64,000 bases of DNA, taken from assembly GCF_000227295.1 (NCBI RefSeq), contig NZ_JH165054.1:2123577-2187576 (forward strand), given 5' to 3'. A program made the position numbers and the translations under genes. This stretch comes from Cutibacterium avidum ATCC 25577. GTDB lineage: Bacteria; Actinomycetota; Actinomycetes; Propionibacteriales; Propionibacteriaceae. Positions 38,363 to 46,656 of the stretch are shown here, piece by piece; the stretch's first letter is position 1, and each line of letters begins with the position of its first letter. The notes beneath the pieces were generated by a model. The model saw nothing but the letters and a program-made list of their open reading frames with translations. It was not told the DNA's origin and did not search any database.

Positions 38363-38455
38363 TCAGCAACAACACCGGCACATTGAACACATCATCATGG
38401 TTGAGCTCATGACCGATCGACCGGCACGATGACCCCAGACACGGTGTGTGTTCAC
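38363..38455 (-). CDS. Candidate polycysteine leader peptide
   Basis: Short ORF of 30 codons starting at GTG 38455, with GGAAGGA about eight bases upstream, and ending MCSMCRCCC then TGA; five of the last eight residues are Cys and the final three are consecutive Cys codons (38366–38374). A shorter version starting at an internal ATG is possible. The stop lies 165 bases before the thiosulfate transporter start. Polycysteine leader ORFs are known in mycobacteria as cysteine-responsive attenuators of sulfur operons; this ORF has the same place and end. Coding status is inferred. Confidence 0.55.
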   Translation of the reverse strand: MNTHRVWGHRAGRSVMSSTMMMCSMCRCCC

Positions 38456-38596
38456 CTTCTCGTCCTTCCATTCATGACCCATGACCGATGATTCCGCCAT
38501 GACGTTCATCGACCTTCCCGGGACTGCCCCGACGCCGCGCCGCAACGTTCATCAATGGTGTCTGAAATCATGCAAGCACAGTTGCCTTGGCGTTTC

Positions 38597-38618
38597 AAGA
38601 AAAAGGTTAGTTTTTCTT
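38597..38618 (-). terminator. AT-rich terminator-like hairpin after otsB
   Basis: AAGAAAAA and TTTTTCTT pair perfectly around a six-base loop, 19 bases after the otsB stop on the minus strand, within an unusual AT-rich island. Confidence 0.5.
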
Positions 38619-38636
38619 ATATTTTGATCTCGGGTA

Positions 38637-39512
38637 TCACTTTGTGAAACAAACCCGGTCTGCCAGGGCTGCCAGGAAGGCAGAGACCCCCTCAGTCTGA
38701 TCACAGATGATGTCGGCGTGATCGGTCATCGACGGCTGCTCGTCGGAATAGCTCACCACGCGGGCACCGGGGTGACCCTCCCGAATCCACTCCGCGATGA
38801 CCTCGAGGGCCGGGACGTCACCCAGATCGTCACCGCACATGATGACGACCCGCGGCTTCACCTCGTCGATGAGCTCGCGCAGAGCCTGGGCCTTGGTGGT
38901 GACGGCGGATTTCAGTTCGATGATGTTGCGGCCGTCCTCGCAGTGGAGATCGAGCTCCTCGGCGATCTCACGGACTCGCGGCGCAGCACTGGCCAGGGCA
39001 TGAGCCGGATCGGCTGCGCGACGGGTGTGGAGGGCGACAGCGCGACCCTTGTCCTCGATCCGGCAGCCGACGTCACGAGGATCCTGCTGCCCCAGTTCCT
39101 CGGCAAGTCCCTCGAGACGTCCCTTGGCGATTCGCACCGACTCGGGCACCTCGGGGTCACGCAGCGCCCCGGTGGCGGCGTCGTAGCGCTCAACCCCGTA
39201 CTGCCCCAGGACCACCAGGTGCTCCAGGCCAGGGACTTCGTCGACGGCCGTCATGTGTCGTACTGCGGCTACCTCACGTCCGGTGATGATGGCCATGATG
39301 GCGAGCTTCTCGTCCATCCGAGACATTGCCGCCCTGGACTCCTCGGCCATGGCGGAGTCAGCGGGATCGTCAACGATGGGGGCCAAGGTGCCGTCGAAGT
39401 CCAAGGCGAGAAGCACCGAACCCGGGTCAGTGGCGACGGCGTCGAGGACCCCCCTTCCGGCGTCGGTGAGAGGGGTCCACGACTTCTTGGCAGGGGCGGG
39501 GCGATCAGTCAT
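38637..39512 (-). CDS. otsB: Trehalose-6-phosphate phosphatase
   Basis: HAD-fold phosphatase (291 aa), making trehalose from trehalose 6-phosphate. Motif I is LALDFDGTLAPI near residue 36, a middle cap region has SGRxxx-type ITGREVAAV, and motif IV is CGDDLGDVPAL. Start 39512 fits family length; the in-frame codon at 39584 adds 24 residues without similarity. Divergent from otsA with 142 bases between, so the pair likely shares a regulatory region for osmotic stress or storage. Confidence 0.93.
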   Translation of the reverse strand: MTDRPAPAKKSWTPLTDAGRGVLDAVATDPGSVLLALDFDGTLAPIVDDPADSAMAEESRAAMSRMDEKLAIMAIITGREVAAVRHMTAVDEVPGLEHLVVLGQYGVERYDAATGALRDPEVPESVRIAKGRLEGLAEELGQQDPRDVGCRIEDKGRAVALHTRRAADPAHALASAAPRVREIAEELDLHCEDGRNIIELKSAVTTKAQALRELIDEVKPRVVIMCGDDLGDVPALEVIAEWIREGHPGARVVSYSDEQPSMTDHADIICDQTEGVSAFLAALADRVCFTK

Positions 39513-39654
39513 GGGCCCATGGTCACACATACCGGTCCCACGGTGGGACCTCAGCCCGCGAATAGGGAGGATCAGCTCGAACACGAACTACGGGTTGGTA
39601 GCGTGAAGGAGGGCCTGCTGCGTGGCAGGACCTCCATGAGAGGTGTGATGAGAC

Positions 39655-41058
39655 ATGTCGGAGACCGTCCAGGACAAGGTTGACTTCCTTGTCATCGCAA
39701 ATCGCCTGCCCGTGGACCGGAAGATCGACGATGAAGGAAACGTCAGCTGGCAGTCCTCCCCGGGTGGTCTGGTGACGGCACTCGAGCCGGTCATGCAGCG
39801 CAAGGGTGGTGCATGGATCGGGTGGCATGGTGCCCCTGACGAGGTTGTCGAGCCCTTCCACCATGATGGCTACGACATCCACCCTGTGCCGCTCAGCGCC
39901 CAGGAGGTCGAGGAGTACTACGAGGGATTCTCCAACGCCACCTTGTGGCCGCTGTACCACGACTGCGTGGTCGAGCCGGTCTTCCACCGCGAGTGGTGGG
40001 ACGCCTTCCAGAAAGTCAACAAGCGGTTCGCCGAGCAGGCCGCCGAGCAAGCCGCCGAGGGCGCCACGGTGTGGGTGCAGGATTACCAGCTCAACCTCGT
40101 TCCCACATACCTTCGTGAGATGCGCCCCGATCTTCGTATCGGGTTCTTCCTCCACATCCCGTTCCCGCCGATCGAGCTCTACAGTCGTCTGCCGTGGCGT
40201 GAGGAACTCGTCGAAGGACTGCTGGGGGCCGACCTCGTCGGATTCCAGACTCCTGGTGCCGCCGCCAACTTCCTGCGCCTTGCCAAGCGTCGTCCGGGGG
40301 TCACGGCCTCCCGCGGTCGGGCGCACACCCGTGACGGACGTGACGTCGTCGTCCGTGACTTCCCGATCTCGATCGACTCGCGCGGATTCCACGAACTTGC
40401 CACCTCGGAGAAGGTTCAGGCCGAGACCGCCAAGTTGCGCGAGGACCTGGGCAACCCGGAGACGATCATCTTCGGTGTCGATCGTCTTGACTACACCAAG
40501 GGTCTGCGCCAGCGCATCCGCGCCGTCGGAGAGCTGTTCAAGGAGGGCAAACTCGATCCTCACGAGGTCGTCTTCCTGCAGCTGGCCACCCCGTCGCGCG
40601 AACGCGTCGAGGAGTACAAGATCCTGCGCGACGACATCAACCAGCTCGTCGGCCAGATCAACTCCAAGGTGGGCACTATCGCCAATCGTGCGCTGGTCTA
40701 CCGCAACGAGTCGGTGCCCCGTGAGGTCCTCGCCGCCATGTACCAGGTGGCTGATCTCATGCTCGTCACCCCGGTGCGTGATGGCATGAACCTCGTTGCC
40801 AAGGAGTACATCGCATGCCGGTCCAACGACGACTCGGCCCTGGTGCTCTCCGAGTTCGCCGGTGCTGCCCGTGAGCTCAAACAGGCCTACATGGTCAATC
40901 CGTACGACATTGACGGCATGAAGGCCACGATCATGAAGGCCCTCACCGACTCGCCGAAGGTGAAGGCCCGCAAGATGCGCTCGATGCGTCGTCAGGTTTT
41001 CGACAAGACGATCGACGTCTGGGCCGATGACTTCCTCACGGAGCTGGAAGGTCGCTGA
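39655..41058 (+). CDS. otsA: Alpha,alpha-trehalose-phosphate synthase (UDP-forming)
   Basis: GT20 glycosyltransferase (467 aa), joining UDP- or ADP-glucose and glucose 6-phosphate. VIANRLPV and SSPGGLVTAL at the N-terminus, WVQDYQLNLVP, FGVDRLDYTKGL and the donor-site PVRDGMNLVAKEY all match OtsA. Trehalose is a main compatible solute of propionibacteria. A 58-base perfect palindrome follows the gene. Confidence 0.96.
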   Translation: MSETVQDKVDFLVIANRLPVDRKIDDEGNVSWQSSPGGLVTALEPVMQRKGGAWIGWHGAPDEVVEPFHHDGYDIHPVPLSAQEVEEYYEGFSNATLWPLYHDCVVEPVFHREWWDAFQKVNKRFAEQAAEQAAEGATVWVQDYQLNLVPTYLREMRPDLRIGFFLHIPFPPIELYSRLPWREELVEGLLGADLVGFQTPGAAANFLRLAKRRPGVTASRGRAHTRDGRDVVVRDFPISIDSRGFHELATSEKVQAETAKLREDLGNPETIIFGVDRLDYTKGLRQRIRAVGELFKEGKLDPHEVVFLQLATPSRERVEEYKILRDDINQLVGQINSKVGTIANRALVYRNESVPREVLAAMYQVADLMLVTPVRDGMNLVAKEYIACRSNDDSALVLSEFAGAARELKQAYMVNPYDIDGMKATIMKALTDSPKVKARKMRSMRRQVFDKTIDVWADDFLTELEGR

Positions 41059-41072
41059 GCGACAGACGGACA

Positions 41073-41130
41073 CATTGACGTTGACGGCGGCCGGTCGGTG
41101 ATCACCGACCGGCCGCCGTCAACGTCAATG
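41073..41130. terminator. 58-bp perfect palindrome after otsA
   Basis: Two exact 29-base arms with no spacer (centre TGATCA), 14 bases after the otsA stop. It can fold as a very stable terminator on either strand; see findings. Confidence 0.8.
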
Positions 41131-41150
41131 CTCGATGCTGTCTGGGCATG

Positions 41151-41182
41151 AAAAATCCCAGATCCGAAATCGGATCTGGGAT
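41151..41182 (-). terminator. Rho-independent terminator of tRNA-Asn
   Basis: ATCCCAGATCCG and CGGATCTGGGAT pair perfectly around a four-base loop, and the minus strand continues with TTTTT. A classic intrinsic terminator eight bases after the tRNA. Confidence 0.9.
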
Positions 41183-41190
41183 GATCTGCG

Positions 41191-41263
41191 CTCCCCCGAC
41201 TGGACTCGAACCAGTAACCCTCTGATTAACAGTCAGATGCTCTGCCAATTGAGCTACAGGGGA
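41191..41263 (-). tRNA. tRNA-Asn (GTT)
   Basis: 73-base cloverleaf: acceptor TCCCCTG with CGGGGGA and discriminator G, D-arm GCTC/GAGC, anticodon loop CTGTTAA giving GTT, T-arm ACTGG-TTCGAGT-CCAGT. No encoded CCA. Confidence 0.97.
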
Positions 41264-41359
41264 TCAGCGCCCCGGGCGCGAAATGAAACACTAGCAGCGC
41301 CCTTCGGCAGATGACAAATCGTTGACATTTGTCGAGTTCTGGGCAGCGGCGCGACTTCG

Positions 41360-41866
41360 TCAGTTCCACTCCTTCTTGAGAGCGTCAGTGGCCTCCAACA
41401 CCTTCTGACGGGTCTCGGGGTCATCGAGGTCGGCGGACTCCCGAGCCATCGCGGTCCAGGTGATGGCTCCCTCCGGGGCGGCCAGGTGGCCGGCCGGAAC
41501 ACGCCCGGCGATGAGAACGTCTCCGCCACGCACCGGGACAGTGCGGGTCGCGGCGATGGACTCGGTGACCCGCGCCCGGAACATCTCAGGGATCTTGCCG
41601 GGTTTCTCCAACACCGCCGAGGCACCGGATCCGTCCAGGAAGTCCCAGGTCAGCGTCGCGGTGTCGCCATTCCAGCCACCATGGACGATCTCGTGCCAGG
41701 CCACCGCGGAATCCGTCTCGTCGGTCAGGATGACGAGCCCCTCCGTCACCGCGATGACGGTCGCCCTCTCTCCTCTCCCGCAGGCGAGCACCTTGACGTC
41801 GTCGAACCCGAGTACGGCTCGTACCCGGGTCATCTCCTCGGAACTGGGCCCATTCGTCCGCCACAT
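41360..41866 (-). CDS. Conserved actinobacterial hypothetical protein
   Basis: Protein of 168 aa, soluble, no signal peptide. The first half has a beta-rich layout (VKVLACGRGERATVIAVTEGLVILTD) and a strongly conserved-looking WHEIVHGGWN; the end is helical. I do not recognise a function. Start at 41866 (AGGATGG upstream) rather than 41875. Only 13 bases after the sigma factor gene, so probably cotranscribed with it. Confidence 0.7.
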   Translation of the reverse strand: MWRTNGPSSEEMTRVRAVLGFDDVKVLACGRGERATVIAVTEGLVILTDETDSAVAWHEIVHGGWNGDTATLTWDFLDGSGASAVLEKPGKIPEMFRARVTESIAATRTVPVRGGDVLIAGRVPAGHLAAPEGAITWTAMARESADLDDPETRQKVLEATDALKKEWN

Positions 41867-41879
41867 GGCATCCATCCTG

Positions 41880-42692
41880 TCACGCCGCCCCAGCCTGCTG
41901 CAGATGGCGTCGCAGCCGGTCCAGTGCCCTCTGCTCGATCCGCCGGACGCTGGAGGCGGACATCCCCATCTCCTCGCCCACCGCCTCGAAGCTCATGGGT
42001 TCTCCCTCGAATCCATGACGCAATACCACGACTTGCCGTTCCTGCCCCGCCAGCACGGCAAGCAGGTGGAGTTCCGGACGGACTGGTCGTCTTTGTGGGG
42101 CCGCCACGTGTTCGAGGACGTTGCTGTCGACCTCCCAGCACTCGGCGCGCCGCTGCTCGACCCACATGACGTCCTTGCCCATGCACTCGGCAATCGCCTC
42201 GCTGGTCGGCACCTGCCGGCACCGCGTCGTCAGCTCCTCCTCGACTCGGGCGACCTCGGCTGACTCCCGCATCGCGGCCCGGGACCTGGCGCCACGCAGG
42301 CGGACGACCTCCTCGCCGACACGACGACGGATCCAGGTCCAGGCGACCGTTGAGAATCGAGCCCCTCGACGCTCGTCGTACCTCTCGACCGCCTCTCCCA
42401 GCCCCACGCAGCCGGCCTGGATGAGATCCTCGACGCTGCACCGATTGGTCGCGGCAGCCTGACGGGCCTGGGTGAGCACCATCGCGAGCATCTGTCGCCA
42501 GAGCTTCTGCCTGGCTGCTGCTCCGTCGTCGGAAATCGCGTTCAATTCGGAAACGGTGACCGGTGTCGTGGCCAGGAACCGTCCGGACAAGATGGCATCA
42601 GCAATCACCCCGGCATCGAGTCTGCGAAAGAGCTCGCGCTCATCGGCAGGGTCCAGGGCGACGACATCGTCGATGAAATCCGTGTATCTCAT
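41880..42692 (-). CDS. Sigma-70 family RNA polymerase sigma factor
   Basis: Alternative sigma factor of 270 aa. Region 2 is seen in DLIQAGCVGLGEAVERYDERRGARFSTVAWTWIRRRVGEEV; region 3 follows; region 4 carries the helix-turn-helix SFEAVGEEMGMSASSVRRIEQRALDRLRRHL. An N-terminal part of about 60 residues (SGRFLATTPVTVSELN) is not typical. Located directly downstream of dnaG, recalling the dnaG–sigma factor pairing of many bacteria, but its N-terminus is too short to be the main sigma factor. Confidence 0.88.
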   Translation of the reverse strand: MRYTDFIDDVVALDPADERELFRRLDAGVIADAILSGRFLATTPVTVSELNAISDDGAAARQKLWRQMLAMVLTQARQAAATNRCSVEDLIQAGCVGLGEAVERYDERRGARFSTVAWTWIRRRVGEEVVRLRGARSRAAMRESAEVARVEEELTTRCRQVPTSEAIAECMGKDVMWVEQRRAECWEVDSNVLEHVAAPQRRPVRPELHLLAVLAGQERQVVVLRHGFEGEPMSFEAVGEEMGMSASSVRRIEQRALDRLRRHLQQAGAA

Positions 42693-42741
42693 GGTCTGAC
42701 GATGACTCGCCCAGAACCACGGTGGAACCCTTCCGCGGTGA

Positions 42742-42771
42742 TCTGTGGACGGCGAATTAGCTGTCCACAGA
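42742..42771. terminator. Hairpin between dnaG and the sigma factor gene
   Basis: TCTGTGGAC and GTCCACAGA pair perfectly around a 12-base loop, eight bases after the dnaG stop. No U-tract; may be an attenuator between the two genes. Confidence 0.5.
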
Positions 42772-42778
42772 TGTCACA

Positions 42779-44623
42779 TCAGGCTGAGGTCGCTCCACCA
42801 GCGAGGATGAGACTCTTGCGCAGCGCCTCGAGGGTCACCAGGTCGGAGAACATCGCGTCGTAGAGCTTGCGATCCTGGTTCGGGTTAGTGCGTTGCAGAC
42901 GAGACTTGAGGTTGGCGATGTCGTCAGTGATGGACAGCAATCGCACCCGCGCGGCGTACGCAGCGGCGTAGCTCTGGTCCGGCTCCTCGCGCAAGATGGG
43001 CTCGACGAGGAGGGCCACCTCCAGCTGTTTCACCTGCGGGTCGCTCGTCGCCTTACCGACTTCCTCGGCCCAGTTCTCCTGACCACGAGGCACTGACAAG
43101 ATGGCTTCGAAAACCGCCTGGTAGGCGGGGTGACGCAGGTCCTCGACCTCGACCTGGTCCCAGTCCTCGTCGAAGAGATCGGGGTATTGCAGGACAAGTT
43201 TGAGGAATCCGCGCTCCACGGACAGCGAGATGTCGGCCGGGTCGGGCCACGGAATACCAGCGGGTTGCTGGGGCTGGGGCGGAGGCACCACCGTCACGGC
43301 ATGATGCTGCTTTCCGGCACGGAACACCTCACGACGCACCAGATCGATGTCGGCACCCACCACCTGGGAGAGCTCGCGCAGATAACCATCGACCAAGGAC
43401 TGGTCACGAATACTCGTCACGAGCGGGGCTGCAGCCCTGACCGCGGCGACGCGTCCATCCGCTCGGTCGAGGTCGAACTGACTGACCGTGTTCTCCATGA
43501 CGTAGCGGTACAGCGGAATCCGTCGGGCCACCAATTCCCGAACCGCCTCCGGACCGCGCTGCATGAGAAGGTCACACGGGTCAAGGCCGGTGGGCTCGAT
43601 GGCCACATAGGTCTGGGCGGAGAACTGCTTGTCACCGCGGAACACCTTGAGGGCGGCCTTCTGGCCGGCGGCGTCACCGTCAAAGGTGAAGATGACCTCG
43701 CCATTGAGGGAACCGCTGTTGCCCATGAGCCGCTGGATGAGTCGGGCATGGTCCTCACCGAACGCGGTTCCACAGGCCGCGACAGCTGTGTCGATGCCGG
43801 ACAGGTGTGCCGCCATGACGTCCGTGTATCCCTCGACGATGACAGCCTGACTCTTCTTGCCGATGTTGGCCCGAGCCATGTCCAGGCCATAGAGGACGTG
43901 CGACTTCTTGTAGACCGGGGTCTCGGGGGTGTTGACGTACTTGGCCGGCAGGCGATCGTCGTCATAAACCCGTCGGGCCCCGAAACCCAGCACGGATTTT
44001 CCGGAATCCTTGATCGGCCACAACACACGTCCCTGGAAGAAGTCCCAGCCCTGGGATCGCACCAGGCCGGACTCGATGAGGGCCTTGGGTGTGAACCCCT
44101 TGGCCAACAGGTGGTCGCGCAGCACGTGGCCGCCGCGCGGCGCATATCCCATCCCGAACTGCACCGCGGCATCCTGGGAGAATCCGCGCCCGGCGACGAA
44201 ATCTCGGGCTATCTGACCTTCCTTAGTCGACATCTGGGCCTGGAAGAACTCCGCGGCTGCCTCGTTGGCGGCCAGGATCTGCATGCGTAGACCTGGTTCC
44301 AGCCCGGGGCGACCGTCGTCGACGATGCGCAGCTGTACGCCAACCTTGTCGGCGAGACGCTGGACGGCCTCGACGAAGGTGAGGTTGTCGATCTTCTGGA
44401 CGAAGGAGATGGTGTCGCCACCTTCCCCACAGCCGAAGCAGTAGAACAGCCCACGGGAAGGGGTCACCTGGAAACTGGGCGTCTTCTCGTCGTGGAAGGG
44501 GCACAGTCCTTTCAGGGAACCGCCGCCGGCATTGCGCAGAGCCACATATTCGCCGACGACCTCGTCGATCCGAGCGCGTTCCCGGACCAGCGCGATGTCC
44601 TCCTCGTTGATCCGGCCAGCCAT
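42779..44623 (-). CDS. dnaG: DNA primase
   Basis: Primase (614 aa) making RNA primers for replication. N-terminal CHC2 zinc finger in CPFHDEKTPSF…CFGCGEGGD (about 40–70), catalytic TOPRIM domain with VIVEGYTDVMAAH and FTFDGDAAGQKA, then a helical C-terminal region that binds DnaB. ATG 44623 aligns with other actinobacterial primases; ATG 44641 is in frame. Lies in the dusB-dgt-dnaG block, split here by a divergent permease gene. Confidence 0.96.
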   Translation of the reverse strand: MAGRINEEDIALVRERARIDEVVGEYVALRNAGGGSLKGLCPFHDEKTPSFQVTPSRGLFYCFGCGEGGDTISFVQKIDNLTFVEAVQRLADKVGVQLRIVDDGRPGLEPGLRMQILAANEAAAEFFQAQMSTKEGQIARDFVAGRGFSQDAAVQFGMGYAPRGGHVLRDHLLAKGFTPKALIESGLVRSQGWDFFQGRVLWPIKDSGKSVLGFGARRVYDDDRLPAKYVNTPETPVYKKSHVLYGLDMARANIGKKSQAVIVEGYTDVMAAHLSGIDTAVAACGTAFGEDHARLIQRLMGNSGSLNGEVIFTFDGDAAGQKAALKVFRGDKQFSAQTYVAIEPTGLDPCDLLMQRGPEAVRELVARRIPLYRYVMENTVSQFDLDRADGRVAAVRAAAPLVTSIRDQSLVDGYLRELSQVVGADIDLVRREVFRAGKQHHAVTVVPPPQPQQPAGIPWPDPADISLSVERGFLKLVLQYPDLFDEDWDQVEVEDLRHPAYQAVFEAILSVPRGQENWAEEVGKATSDPQVKQLEVALLVEPILREEPDQSYAAAYAARVRLLSITDDIANLKSRLQRTNPNQDRKLYDAMFSDLVTLEALRKSLILAGGATSA

Positions 44624-44665
44624 GCCCACGATCCTACCCATCTGCGCAGGACATGCTATCCATGC

Positions 44666-45460
44666 ATGCAGGTGGGCCAGATTGGTGCCAAACTTTCCGC
44701 CGTGACAGTGAACCCCACCTGGCAGCTCGCCCTGGCGATGGTCATGCTCGTCGTGCTGGCCGTCGTCGCCTCACTCCTTGGACGTCTGGGCATCGCCAAG
44801 TCGTCCGTGATCGCGTCGATCCGCGCCGTCGTGCAGCTCGGAATCGTCTCCGTCATCCTCGTCTATGCCCTCGCCCATCTGTGGGCTGCTTGCCTGTTCA
44901 CCCTGTTGATGTTCGCCATCGCGGTTCGCACGACGGCGAATCGTTCCGGAGTCGGCAAGGCCTGGATCTGGGCCGCGGTGGCCATGCTTGCCGGGGTGAT
45001 TCCGGTCCTCCTCATCATCTTCGCGACGGGTTGCGCGCCGTTCAGCCCCGCTTCCCTCATCCCGGTGGCCGGCATCATCATCGGCAACATCATGAGCGGT
45101 CACACTCTGGCATGCCGCCGTTTCTTCGCCGACCTGCGCGAGGGCATCGGCATCTTCGAGGCCGGTCTGGCCGTTGGTTTCCCACGTCGTGACGCCATCG
45201 CCCTGGTGACCGAACCGAGCGTCACGGAATCCGTGTTGCCCACCGTGGACCGCACGGCGACCGTCGGTCTGGTGACCTTGCCGGGCGCCTTCGTCGGTGT
45301 GCTGCTCGGTGGCGGTTCGGCTCTCCAGGCCGGTGCTGCCCAGGCCCTCGTCCTCATCGGCATCTTGGCGGGCCAGACCGTCACCGTGGTGGTGGCGCAC
45401 GAATTGGTCAAGAGGGCGAAGCTGTTGCCCGAGGATCTGGCGGGCAAGCTGCACCCGTGA
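44666..45460 (+). CDS. FetB/UPF0014-type ABC transporter permease
   Basis: About 264 aa with seven to eight membrane helices. IPVAGIIIGNIMSG, LVTEPSVTESVLPTVDRTATVGLVTLPGAFVGVLLGG match the FetB iron-export permease family of E. coli. The ATPase FetA is not adjacent. Start is uncertain (ATG 44666 or GTG 44702). Sits alone on the plus strand between dgt and dnaG. Confidence 0.85.
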   Translation: MQVGQIGAKLSAVTVNPTWQLALAMVMLVVLAVVASLLGRLGIAKSSVIASIRAVVQLGIVSVILVYALAHLWAACLFTLLMFAIAVRTTANRSGVGKAWIWAAVAMLAGVIPVLLIIFATGCAPFSPASLIPVAGIIIGNIMSGHTLACRRFFADLREGIGIFEAGLAVGFPRRDAIALVTEPSVTESVLPTVDRTATVGLVTLPGAFVGVLLGGGSALQAGAAQALVLIGILAGQTVTVVVAHELVKRAKLLPEDLAGKLHP

Positions 45461-45489
45461 CGACACTCTGATCAACACCCTGACAGTTG

Positions 45490-46608
45490 TCAGAAGCCCC
45501 TGCCCATACCCTTGGGCAGCCGGCTGCAATCCCATCCCAGCAACTGGGTTGCCCGGGAGAAGGCGAACTGATCGGTCATTCCCCCCACATATGCCACAAC
45601 CTGGTGGATTCGGTCGGCATCGGTCTCGAGGAATTCGGCCGGCACATCATCAATATGTCCCTGGTAGTACGTGACCAATCCGTGCAGAACCTCGATGACG
45701 GCCTCCGACTGCCCCAGTGATTCGGGCCTGGTGTAGATCCGCTCATAGTTGAAGGCCCTGAGGGCCGCCAGGGCGTCCGCGACGTCGGCTGCCATCCCCA
45801 CCCGTCCAGTTGCGCAGGTGGTGTCGATGACGGACCGGATGAAGACCGACAACTGGGTGCGCCGATCCGTCCCAGCCACCTCGACGACGACCTGCGGCAG
45901 ATCCGCGACGGTGACGATCCCCGCCTTGATAGCGTCCTCCAGGTCATGGGCGCAATAGGCAATCCGGTCGGCGAACGAGACGACCTCCCCCTCGACGGTG
46001 CTGGGGGCCGGACGTGACCAGGAGTGGTTACGAATGCCGTCCAGGGTCTCGGCACACAGATTGAGACTGGCCAGGCTGACGTCGGCTCCCCACGGCCCAT
46101 GATCGAAACCCTCCGGGATGAACGCGTCGAAGGCCTGCTCCGATGCGTGACCTCCGGGGCCGTGGCCGCAGTCGTGCCCCAGCGCCATGGCGTCGGCCAG
46201 GGTGACGTTGGCCCCAATACCAGCCGCGATGGAGCGAGCCACCTGGGCCACCTCGAGGGCGTGGGTCAGCCGAGTGCGCTGATGATCAGTGGGATGGACG
46301 ACGACCTGGGTCTTGCCGGCAAGTCGCCGAAAAGAGGTCGAGTGGACGATACGATCACGGTCCCTCTCGAAGCAGGTCCGCTCGGGATCTGGCTCCTCCG
46401 GAATAGCGCGATTCCCTGCCCCCTGAGCGCGGGTGGCTCCAGAACGCAGCAGAAGGTTCTCCCTCTCCTCCCGAGCCTCCCGTCTGACGACCTCTCCAGT
46501 GTCGATCCGGGCACTACCTGACAGATGGGCGTGGACCACGTCGTCAGCACCGCGATGGCCGGACATCGTCAAAGCCCAGGCTCGGGCGCGTTCTCCCACT
46601 TCGGACAT
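45490..46608 (-). CDS. dgt: Deoxyguanosinetriphosphate triphosphohydrolase-like protein
   Basis: HD-domain dNTPase (372 aa) releasing triphosphate from dNTPs. HD motif in RTRLTHALEVAQVA and ALGHDCGHGPGGH, then SFADRIAYCAHDLEDA with the later Asp. Start at 46608 with GGATGGGG upstream. Slightly shorter than the usual 420 residues but with all motifs. Just downstream of dusB on the same strand (48-base gap). Confidence 0.93.
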   Translation of the reverse strand: MSEVGERARAWALTMSGHRGADDVVHAHLSGSARIDTGEVVRREAREERENLLLRSGATRAQGAGNRAIPEEPDPERTCFERDRDRIVHSTSFRRLAGKTQVVVHPTDHQRTRLTHALEVAQVARSIAAGIGANVTLADAMALGHDCGHGPGGHASEQAFDAFIPEGFDHGPWGADVSLASLNLCAETLDGIRNHSWSRPAPSTVEGEVVSFADRIAYCAHDLEDAIKAGIVTVADLPQVVVEVAGTDRRTQLSVFIRSVIDTTCATGRVGMAADVADALAALRAFNYERIYTRPESLGQSEAVIEVLHGLVTYYQGHIDDVPAEFLETDADRIHQVVAYVGGMTDQFAFSRATQLLGWDCSRLPKGMGRGF

Positions 46609-46656
46609 GGCCCCATCCTGTCTCACCTCGACCCGTAGGACCAGACCCGGATGGAA

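Noticed and set aside
38456-38545. Upstream extension of the polycysteine ORF to 60 codons
   Set aside because: No SD at the upstream codon, whereas GTG 38455 has GGAAGGA at good distance.
45480-45493. CTGACA-GT-TGTCAG hairpin at the end of dgt
   Set aside because: Six-base stem partly inside the coding end; too weak to call a terminator.
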